From positions 1-5,496 of the forward strand of contig JASHXR010000013.1 of assembly GCA_030043435.1 (NCBI GenBank): a DNA stretch of 5,496 bases. Reading direction: 5' to 3'. How positions within the stretch are numbered: position 1 is the stretch's first letter; each line of letters starts with the position of its first letter. The DNA comes from Microcaldota archaeon (GTDB lineage: Archaea > Micrarchaeota > Micrarchaeia > Micrarchaeales > CABMGC01). This document shows positions 1 through 4,627 of this stretch, piece after piece. The notes under the pieces were generated by a model, which saw nothing but the letters and a program-made list of their open reading frames with translations, searched no databases and was not told the DNA's origin. The position numbers were made by a program, and so were the translations under genes.

Positions 1-722
1 AATTTGTAAACTTTGATTCTTTGCCTGACGTGTTCAGCGCGGCCCAGATCCTGCGCCTCTCCGAAGGTAAGCTCACGCGTCGCGTTCTGAGTTATGCCAT
101 TGGCAGAATGCTGAGAGAGAAGAGGATAGTAAAGGTGAGCAACGGCATCTACTCGAAGACCGCAGACGCTCTCTATGTGGGCGCCTTTCTGTACAAAGGC
201 TACATTGGGCTCTCTTCCGCGCTGTATCTCTACGGGCTTAAGAACGAAGTCGAGGCCTCTGTCTACGTATGTACCGACAGGCACTTTAAGGAGACGCGAT
301 TCATGGACACGAGGATAATACCTGTAAACATGTCTACAGCATACTATGGGTCGTCCCTGCTCGAGAGGGACGGCGGCGAGATTGCCGTCTCCACCTATCC
401 TAAGACGATATTCGACATGCTGGCAAGGCCCGCTTATGCTGATTACTTCGACATGTACAGGGCCATTAACCAGAGAGGATTAGGAAGCGGCGACTGGAAG
501 GAGCTGCTCTACTACGCTGTTCACGCAAGCACTACCGACGCAAGGCGGGTAGGGTATGCTACTGAAGGAATCGCGCCGGAGTGGTTTACAAAGAGGCTGC
601 TAAGGACGAGCGAGGAGAGCAGAGGGGTGTCGTTCTTCTTCAAGCACCGCGCCGAGAATTACAGCAGAAGATGGCGGCTTTACGATGATATACGGGTCTT
701 GAGGTGGATGGATGCAGTATAG
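1..722 (+). CDS. AbiEi-like antitoxin / winged-helix repressor of an AbiE toxin-antitoxin pair (5' end cut by window)
   Basis: Probable antitoxin and transcriptional repressor for the AbiEii-type toxin encoded just downstream. The frame is open to the left edge (first full codon at 3). A TTG at 21 could serve as a start, but the residues before it (FVNFDSL) run smoothly into the domain, so the true start probably lies outside the window. Counting from that TTG, residues 4-45 look like a winged helix-turn-helix ending in a wing-like 'NGIYSK'. Residues about 50-150 carry the AbiEi C-terminal pattern: 'GYIGLSSALYLYGL' (60-73), then 'STYPKTIFDML' (124-134), a 'RPAY' and a 'MYRAI' helix. The C-terminal tail is basic. 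In the AbiE family, the antitoxin binds its own promoter and neutralises the toxin without a stable complex (type IV). The promoter is outside this window, so autoregulation cannot be checked. Its stop overlaps the toxin start by 11 bp, indicating co-translation. Family assignment rests on pattern and gene order. Confidence 0.82.
   Translation, partial: FVNFDSLPDVFSAAQILRLSEGKLTRRVLSYAIGRMLREKRIVKVSNGIYSKTADALYVGAFLYKGYIGLSSALYLYGLKNEVEASVYVCTDRHFKETRFMDTRIIPVNMSTAYYGSSLLERDGGEIAVSTYPKTIFDMLARPAYADYFDMYRAINQRGLGSGDWKELLYYAVHASTTDARRVGYATEGIAPEWFTKRLLRTSEESRGVSFFFKHRAENYSRRWRLYDDIRVLRWMDAV
701..706 (+). promoter_or_regulatory. Shine-Dalgarno site for the AbiEii-like toxin gene
   Basis: GAGGTG, inside the end of the antitoxin gene, lies 5 nt before the ATG at 712. 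It matches the usual archaeal anti-SD (CACCTC), supports this ATG over in-frame ATGs at 745 and 757, and suggests re-initiation by ribosomes finishing the antitoxin. Confidence 0.7.
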
Positions 723-1449
723 CACGGATACCAACCGGCTTGCAATGAAGCTGGGCATGCAGAAGGAGAAGCTCGATAAGAGCATAGCCACATACAACGC
801 CATCACGGCCATCTTTCCCCTGCTAGAATCTAATGGCATCAAGGCCGGCCTCTTTGGCGGCACAGCACTTAACAAGATCTACTTCGGCAGGGCGCAGAGA
901 CTATCGTACGATATCGACCTGCACTGCTATTCGTATGATAAGACAATAGACGTGCTTTCGCGGAACGGCGCGACGCTGAAGTACCACGGAAGGATAAAAG
1001 GGATAGTGTCAACGAAGCTGCTCTTCGGCGGCATCGAGCTTGATCTGGTCAAGGCCAGTGGCATTCAGGAAAGGCCGAGACCCGCCACCCTCACCGACCT
1101 GCTGTACTACTTCGGCGTGCCTCTGATACCAGTAAGGGTTCCGTCGTACAGCCTTGAGTACCTCCTTGCCGAGAAGACGGTGGCTATGGCAGAGAGGAAC
1201 GAGCTCAAGGACATCTATGACACATGGATAGGGCTAAGGCTCCTGAAGAATAAGGGCAAGTACCTCAGATACCTGAAGTTAGCTGTAAAGCGCAGGGGAG
1301 GGAAATGGGCGATAGAATATGTGGACGTCGGGCTCAGGATAATGCTTAAGAACGTTGCGTATTACGAAAAGAAACAGATAGAGGTGCTGAATCAGGAAAG
1401 GCCTGCGTCGATGCTTAAAGACATAGCCGCATTCATGGAGCGATTATAA
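712..1449 (+). CDS. AbiEii/AbiGii-family nucleotidyltransferase toxin
   Basis: A 245-residue protein of the AbiEii (DUF1814-type) nucleotidyltransferase toxin family. The fold signature is visible. The glycine-rich motif 'GGTALNKIYFG' (49-59) is followed by 'RLSYDIDL' (63-70) with the metal-binding pair D67 and D69. A third acidic candidate is D111 in 'GIELDLVKAS'. The family's motif IV region is 'LEYLLAEKTVAMAERNELKDIYD' in outline (148-170), with K155, R162, K166, D167 and D170. All expected catalytic positions appear intact, so the toxin is probably active. Studied relatives transfer nucleotides; MenT-type members add pyrimidines to tRNA 3' ends and block translation. Whether this one acts on tRNA is inference. 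It overlaps the AbiEi-like gene by 11 bp, which keeps toxin synthesis tied to antitoxin synthesis. No signal peptide or membrane segment is seen, so it is expected in the cytoplasm. Confidence 0.88.
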   Translation: MQYSTDTNRLAMKLGMQKEKLDKSIATYNAITAIFPLLESNGIKAGLFGGTALNKIYFGRAQRLSYDIDLHCYSYDKTIDVLSRNGATLKYHGRIKGIVSTKLLFGGIELDLVKASGIQERPRPATLTDLLYYFGVPLIPVRVPSYSLEYLLAEKTVAMAERNELKDIYDTWIGLRLLKNKGKYLRYLKLAVKRRGGKWAIEYVDVGLRIMLKNVAYYEKKQIEVLNQERPASMLKDIAAFMERL

Positions 1450-1473
1450 CAAAACGCCACTATACATCGCAAT

Positions 1474-1506
1474 CAAGTGCCGCTGCTTGGAGACCTGCCA
1501 AGTGCC
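1474..1506. repeat. Direct repeat CAAGTGCC x2 with weak hairpin in the convergent spacer
   Basis: The 61-bp gap between two converging genes contains CAAGTGCC twice (1474-1481 and 1499-1506). CTTGG (1486-1490) can pair with CCAAG (1498-1502) across a 7-nt loop, and two wobble pairs could extend the stem. Read on the minus strand, the sequence then becomes T-rich (TTTTGTT, 1455-1449), which could help end transcription of the kinase operon. No comparable T-run follows on the plus strand. Terminator function is only a possibility. Confidence 0.3.
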
Positions 1507-1510
1507 AATG

Positions 1511-2020
1511 TCACGGCCGCCTCACGGCACCCGGAAGGCACCTCCTTATCAGTCTCACAGCCTCGGCAACGCCTATGCCCTCGACGTTGACAACCGCATC
1601 GGCATACCTGGAATAGAGCCTCGCCCTCTCCCTGTACAATCCCTCTATACTCTTCCTGCCCATTCCTACTATCCCGCGTGAGCGCACGTCTATCCTCCTC
1701 TTCACCTCTTCCACTGAGATCACAAGGTAGATTACCGTGGAGAGCTTCCTGAGGTGGTCCATCGCCCTGGGCGAGTAGACGATGCTGCCGCCCGGGCAGA
1801 TGACCGTGTCCGTGCACCTGAGCCTCAGGGCCTCGCGCTCCTCTATCCTCAGAAAGCCCCTCTCCCCCTCCTCGGCAAGCACGTCCACATATGACTCCCT
1901 CTTCTGGCTCCTCGCAATCTCGTCGTCTATGTCGACGACCTTGTATCTCAGCGCCCCGGCGAGGCTCCGCCCTATGGTGGACTTGCCTGCTCCTGGCATG
2001 CCGATTAGCGTCACGTTCAT
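1511..2020 (-). CDS. Shikimate-kinase-like P-loop kinase (bacterial SKI fold)
   Basis: A 169-residue P-loop kinase matching the bacterial shikimate kinase fold in length and motif order. Walker A is 'GMPGAGKST' (7-15). The acidic substrate/metal motif is 'DIDDE' (30-34). 'GERGFLRIEE' (52-61) holds an R58 that corresponds to the shikimate-binding Arg. 'CPGGS' (75-79) stands where true shikimate kinases have GGG. The lid reads 'RSRGIVG' (113-119) in place of the usual RPLL, and 'YRERARLYSRYADAVV' (129-144) matches the C-terminal ER-x2-LY-x3-AD pattern. These variants resemble a bacterial SKI-like subfamily often labelled shikimate kinase. Most archaea with a complete pathway use an unrelated GHMP-type shikimate kinase, so substrate assignment is uncertain. 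The start is set by GGTGA (2029-2025) 4 nt before the ATG. That site overlaps the stop of the ACT gene, so the two are surely co-transcribed. An alternative is another small-molecule kinase. Confidence 0.8.
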   Translation of the reverse strand: MNVTLIGMPGAGKSTIGRSLAGALRYKVVDIDDEIARSQKRESYVDVLAEEGERGFLRIEEREALRLRCTDTVICPGGSIVYSPRAMDHLRKLSTVIYLVISVEEVKRRIDVRSRGIVGMGRKSIEGLYRERARLYSRYADAVVNVEGIGVAEAVRLIRRCLPGAVRRP

Positions 2021-2024
2021 GCAC

Positions 2025-2633
2025 TCACCGCGCGCTGCCTGCCTTGACTATGCCGGAGAGGAGTTCGTAGCTGCGCAGCGCGTCCTCGCCGCTCACTACC
2101 AGTATCGTCTCGGTGTAGCACGAGATCAACTCTATCACGTTTATGTCCTGCTCCGCGAAGACCGAGGCGAGGAACGCGATGACGCCTGACGTGCCCTCAA
2201 GCCTCTCCTCGGAGTAGACCGTGAGCGCGGCGCAGTTGTCCCTGACCCTGACGAGGCTCTCCCTCGCCTTCTTGGGCAGCGCCCTGACCACGTCCTTCCT
2301 GGTGAGGTAGACGTAGTATCCGTCGGTCTTGACCTTCGCGTCGTTGTCTATCTCGAGCTCGTCCCTCGAGATCACCACGTGCACACCGTCGAGCAGCGCG
2401 ATCCTGTTCTCCCTAAGCACGCCAAGCGCGCGGCTCTCTATGCTCCCCTTCACCGACTCCATCTGCTCCGCGTACCTCCTTATCGCGGCCTTGACCGCCT
2501 GGTAGCTCCGTATCCCCAGCTGCTTCTGCATCAGCCTGGCCAGTGCGCTGTAGTTGACTATGCCGTTCTCCAGCGCCTCCTGCGTATACGGCTTGTTCTT
2601 TAGGTAGATCCTTACCGTGTTCGAGATGCTCAT
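2025..2633 (-). CDS. ACT-domain protein with N-terminal helical/HTH-like region, putative amino-acid-responsive regulator
   Basis: A 202-residue protein with a helical N-terminus and a C-terminal ACT domain. The ACT part (about 135-195) shows the aspartokinase-like pattern: strand 'AALTVYS', then 'GTSGVIAFLASVFAEQDINV' (147-166), then 'IELISCYTETILVVSGEDA' (167-185). ACT domains usually bind amino acids and dimerise. Residues about 15-60 ('GIVNYSALARLMQKQLG', 24-40, then 'YQAVKAAIRRYAEQ', 44-57) look like a helix-turn-helix, so a ligand-responsive DNA-binding role is inferred. No catalytic domain is recognisable. An in-frame ATG at 2666 would give 11 more residues but lies inside the TATA box (2671-2665), so it cannot be on the mRNA. 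The ATG at 2633 sits about 10 nt after the predicted transcription start, making a near-leaderless message with no clear SD. It heads an operon with the SKI-like kinase. Ligand unknown. Confidence 0.8.
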   Translation of the reverse strand: MSISNTVRIYLKNKPYTQEALENGIVNYSALARLMQKQLGIRSYQAVKAAIRRYAEQMESVKGSIESRALGVLRENRIALLDGVHVVISRDELEIDNDAKVKTDGYYVYLTRKDVVRALPKKARESLVRVRDNCAALTVYSEERLEGTSGVIAFLASVFAEQDINVIELISCYTETILVVSGEDALRSYELLSGIVKAGSAR

Positions 2634-2664
2634 GCGACCATCGGTAAGGAGTCTCAGGCAAGGC

Positions 2665-2672
2665 ATATAAAT
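2665..2672 (-). promoter_or_regulatory. TATA box for the ACT/kinase operon
   Basis: The minus strand reads ATTTATAT (2672 to 2665), a good archaeal TATA box, preceded by GATAC as a possible BRE region. Transcription would be expected to start about 25 nt downstream, near 2643. That leaves a leader of about 10 nt before the ATG at 2633 and rules out the ATG at 2666. Confidence 0.6.
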
Positions 2673-2690
2673 GTATCATTTGGTGCATTA

Positions 2691-2709
2691 TTGACTCATA
2701 TTGTATCAA
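2691..2709. promoter_or_regulatory. Imperfect 19-bp dyad, candidate operator between divergent promoters
   Basis: The sequence has the symmetric form TTGA-N2-CA-N3-TG-N2-TCAA. It lies between the minus-strand TATA box (2671-2665) and the plus-strand TATA box (2723-2731). The heptamer TGTATCA also occurs twice exactly 30 bp apart (2672-2678, abutting the minus TATA box, and 2702-2708, within this dyad). A dimeric regulator could bind here, and the HTH-like ACT protein it fronts is the obvious candidate, but this is inference. Confidence 0.35.
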
Positions 2710-2722
2710 CAACGCTGCATGC

Positions 2723-2731
2723 TTAATATAT
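2723..2731 (+). promoter_or_regulatory. TATA box for the small plus-strand gene
   Basis: TTAATATAT is an archaeal-type TATA box. The expected transcription start is near 2752-2756, giving a leader of about 45 nt before the preferred ATG at 2800. A second AT-rich stretch, AATATACTA (2742-2750), is an alternative box. Confidence 0.5.
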
Positions 2732-2788
2732 GAGAGCGGCCAATATACTACCGAAGCGATGGGATGGATGGAGAGGGTGGGGGATCAA

Positions 2789-2794
2789 GAGGTG
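2789..2794 (+). promoter_or_regulatory. Shine-Dalgarno site deciding the start of the small gene
   Basis: GAGGTG is placed 5 nt before the ATG at 2800, the same motif and spacing as in front of the AbiEii-like toxin gene. It favours 2800 over the in-frame ATG at 2764, whose extra residues would be a Gly-rich, low-complexity stretch. Confidence 0.6.
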
Positions 2795-2799
2795 TTGAG

Positions 2800-3099
2800 A
2801 TGCAGGCGAGATACAAGGCTGAGAAAGCAGACGCAAAGCTGGAGAAGCACGGCGAGATCGAGCTACCTGTGGACTTCGACGACCCTGGCATGGCGAGGGA
2901 GCTGAGCGAGTTCCTCGAGCGGAACAAGGCCGTGCTGACCTTCCGCTTCCCGAAGGGCAAGGGGAAGACGATGGTGATCTGCTTCTCCAAGGCGCCTTCT
3001 GAGTCAGGCCCTGCGCACGCCTCTGTCGATGGTGCAGGACATGCCGCTCCGCTATCGAGAGCATACGACCCCTCTGAGGTACCGTCGTACATCAGATGA
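2800..3099 (+). CDS. Small protein of unknown function (99 aa)
   Basis: I do not recognise this protein. From the ATG at 2800 it has 99 residues; an in-frame ATG at 2764 would give 111. Residues 1-18 are charged and helical (Lys/Glu/Ala-rich). Residues about 18-64 look like one compact beta-alpha-beta-beta unit: strand 'GEIELPVDF', helix 'GMARELSEFLERNKA', strand 'VLTFRFPKG', then 'KTMVICFSK'. A basic turn (PKGKGK, 51-56) joins the last two strands. Residues 65-99 are rich in Ala, Ser, Pro and Gly and probably disordered. There are no membrane segments or Cys/His clusters. Support for coding comes from the TATA box, the strong SD site, the amphipathic pattern, and the lack of any better frame on either strand. 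It is divergent from the ACT operon and shares its control region, so joint regulation is possible. Confidence 0.6.
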   Translation: MQARYKAEKADAKLEKHGEIELPVDFDDPGMARELSEFLERNKAVLTFRFPKGKGKTMVICFSKAPSESGPAHASVDGAGHAAPLSRAYDPSEVPSYIR

Positions 3100-3150
3100 G
3101 CGCCTGTGCCGAGCGGCGTGTGAAGCTGCGGCAACGGCATGACTGCTGTG

Positions 3151-3160
3151 CATATAAATG
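3151..3160 (+). promoter_or_regulatory. Distal TATA-like element upstream of argG
   Basis: CATATAAATG lies within the imperfect palindrome GTGCAT-ATAA-ATGGCAC (3148-3164). The 11-mer GCATATAAATG also occurs at 2663-2673, where on the minus strand it forms the ACT-operon TATA box. Here no minus-strand gene lies downstream, so if functional it would serve argG on the plus strand or be a shared protein-binding site. Confidence 0.3.
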
Positions 3161-3219
3161 GCACGTGCCCAAATAATACCCGATCCGGTAAGCTGGAAGA
3201 GGAAACCGATAAGTCCAGG

Positions 3220-3234
3220 GCCGCGCCGCGCGGC
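3220..3234 (+). other. GC-rich hairpin in the argG upstream region
   Basis: GCCGCG pairs perfectly with CGCGGC across a CCG triloop. A 10-bp palindrome (GGCGCGCGCC, 3248-3257) follows. Its first half (3248-3253) could instead pair with CGCGCC at 3222-3227, so two mutually exclusive folds can be drawn. No T-run follows, so it does not resemble a simple terminator. Confidence 0.3.
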
Positions 3235-3285
3235 ACTGTAGCAAAGGGGCGCGCGCCAAGAGATTATGTTCCCTGCCGAGGACAA

Positions 3286-3297
3286 ATATCGGGATAT
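3286..3297 (+). promoter_or_regulatory. Dyad ATATC-GG-GATAT near the argG start, candidate operator or proximal promoter
   Basis: A perfect 5-bp inverted repeat with a 2-bp centre sits 38-49 bp upstream of the argG ATG. Its right arm, GATAT, coincides with the only TATA-like sequence at a distance suited to a short-leader argG transcript. A repressor bound here would block that promoter. No known regulator motif is recognised. Confidence 0.3.
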
Positions 3298-3334
3298 GGT
3301 CTGGGAGAGAAGACTTTAGAGATGTTGGTTTGCT

Positions 3335-4627
3335 ATGGCTGCGATGAAGAAGAAGGTCGTGCTCGCATACAGCGGCGGGCTCGACACCTCAGTGATCCTG
3401 AAATGGCTGGTCAACAAGGGCTACGAGGTAGTCTGCTTTGTAGGCGACATAGGCCAGCGCGAGGACCTCTCTGCAGTCAGCAGGAAGGCGCTGCAGACCG
3501 GCGCCTCGAAGGTCTGCGTCGAGGACCTGAAGGAGGAGTTCGTCACCGACTTCATCTTCCCTGCCATGCGCGGCAACGCGCTCTATGAGGGAAGGTACAT
3601 GCTCGGCACGGCCATAGCCAGGCCGCTCCTCGCCAAGGCGCAGATAGACGTGGCGGGAAGGGAGGACGCGCAGTACGTCTCCCACGGCGCGACAGGCAAG
3701 GGCAACGACCAGGTCAGGTTCGAGCTCACCTACTACGCACTCAACCCCCAGATAAAGGTCATCTCGCCGTGGAAGGATCCAGGTTTCCTTGCCCAGTTCA
3801 GGGGCAGGAGCGACATGCTTGCTTACGCTGAGAAGTGGTCCATACCTGTCAAGGCGACCAAGGCCAAACCCTACAGCGAGGACGAGAACCTGATGCACAT
3901 AAGCCACGAAGCAGGGGTGCTAGAGGACCCTGTCTATCGCCCGCCATCGTCGCTCTTCTCGAGGACCGCGTCAATCGAGGCTGCGCCGTCGCGCGAGACC
4001 ATAGTCGAGATACACTTCAAGGACGGCACGCCTACTAGGGTAGTAGACAGGACGCATCATGTCACTAAGACGAGGCCGCTTGAGCTCTTCGCATATCTCA
4101 ACAAAATCGGCGGAGAGAACGGGGTGGGTCGCGTCGACATGGTGGAGAACAGGTTCATAGGCATAAAGTCGCGCGGCGTCTACGAGACACCTGGCGCCAC
4201 CATACTCTGGGCAGCCCACCGCGACCTCGAGGGCATCGCCATGGACAAGGAGGTCATGCACCTCCGCGACACGCTGGTGCCCAAGTTCTCCGAGATAATA
4301 TACAACGGGTTCTGGTTCTCGCCGGAGATGGACTTCCTTATGAGCGCGTTCAACAAGAGCCAGGAGGCGATAGACGGGACTGTGACGCTCTCCCTGCACA
4401 AGGGCAACGTGTCTACGATAGGCAGGGAGTCGCCGACCTCGCTATACGACCAGAGGCAGTCCTCGATGGACGTCGCCGGAGGCTTCGACGCCACGGACTC
4501 CAAGGGGTTCATCAACATAAACGCGATAAGGCTCAAGGCGCACTACTTCGGCTTGAAGGGGAGCGTGCACTACAGCTGGCTGAAGCGACGCGGGGCTAAG
4601 GGGGGCGGTGGTAAGGATGGGAGGTAA
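3335..4627 (+). CDS. argG: Argininosuccinate synthase
   Basis: Catalyses ATP-dependent joining of citrulline and aspartate to argininosuccinate, the seventh step of arginine synthesis, in the cytoplasm as a tetramer. Motifs run in family order. The PP-loop is 'AYSGGLDTS' (11-19). '[14 protein letters not shown]' (84-97) and '[14 protein letters not shown]' (117-130) belong to the substrate/nucleotide sites. '[19 protein letters not shown]' (181-199) is a hallmark block, and '[19 protein letters not shown]' (266-284) lies in the synthetase domain. The protein has 430 residues, against about 400 for the family; the excess is partly a Gly/Lys-rich C-terminal tail (417-430). The ATG at 3335 is used; an ATG at 3344 (M4) is an equally plausible start because no clear SD marks either. 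The frame upstream is closed by TAG at 3317-3319. Its last codons overlap the argH start by 11 bp, so the two are co-transcribed. Confidence 0.97.
   Translation: MAAMKKKVVLAYSGGLDTSVILKWLVNKGYEVVCFVGDIGQREDLSAVSRKALQTGASKVCVEDLKEEFVTDFIFPAMRGNALYEGRYMLGTAIARPLLAKAQIDVAGREDAQYVSHGATGKGNDQVRFELTYYALNPQIKVISPWKDPGFLAQFRGRSDMLAYAEKWSIPVKATKAKPYSEDENLMHISHEAGVLEDPVYRPPSSLFSRTASIEAAPSRETIVEIHFKDGTPTRVVDRTHHVTKTRPLELFAYLNKIGGENGVGRVDMVENRFIGIKSRGVYETPGATILWAAHRDLEGIAMDKEVMHLRDTLVPKFSEIIYNGFWFSPEMDFLMSAFNKSQEAIDGTVTLSLHKGNVSTIGRESPTSLYDQRQSSMDVAGGFDATDSKGFININAIRLKAHYFGLKGSVHYSWLKRRGAKGGGGKDGR
4607..4611 (+). promoter_or_regulatory. Shine-Dalgarno site for argH
   Basis: GGTGG within the Gly-rich end of argG lies 5-6 nt before the ATG at 4617. 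The glycine codons of the ArgG tail therefore double as the ribosome-binding site for ArgH, which supports this start. Confidence 0.5.

Larger units (their letters stand above)
3100..3334 (+). other. 235-bp region upstream of argG without a convincing gene; possible structured leader
   Basis: No convincing gene is seen between the small ORF and argG. The region holds a TATA-like CATATAAATG (3151-3160), a GC-rich hairpin (3220-3234), a 10-bp palindrome GGCGCGCGCC (3248-3257), a 17-codon open frame (3266-3319) and a dyad ATATC-GG-GATAT (3286-3297). If transcription starts from the distal TATA element near 3180, argG would have a leader of about 150 nt. If it starts from a weak GATATGG element at 3293-3299, the leader would be about 12 nt. 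The sequence alone does not decide. Confidence 0.4.

Noticed and set aside
1473..2024. 183-codon minus-strand frame overlapping the kinase gene
   Set aside because: It is a shifted frame of the SKI-like gene with Arg/Gly/His-rich low-complexity content and no motif.
1782..2189. 135-codon plus-strand frame across the kinase and ACT genes
   Set aside because: It is antisense to two genes with clear motifs and spans their junction; its composition is that of a GC-driven shadow.
2631..2666. Start of the ACT gene at the ATG at 2666
   Set aside because: That ATG is part of the TATA box, so it would not be transcribed; the ATG at 2633 is about 10 nt after the expected transcription start.
3266..3334. 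Reading through TAG at 3317-3319 as a sense codon (pyrrolysine) to give an extended ArgG
   Set aside because: ArgG proteins normally begin a few residues before the AYSGGLDTS loop, exactly where the ATGs at 3335/3344 lie; no pyrrolysine machinery is seen.
3139..3588. 149-codon open frame covering the argG upstream region and the start of argG
   Set aside because: Beyond 3335 it is the wrong frame of argG; upstream it contains the TATA-like and GC-rich elements and shows no recognisable domain.
3389..3907. 172-codon minus-strand frame inside argG, and similar antisense frames at 3971-4399 and 4596-4931
   Set aside because: Antisense shadows of argG/argH caused by GC-rich codons; no independent promoter or domain.
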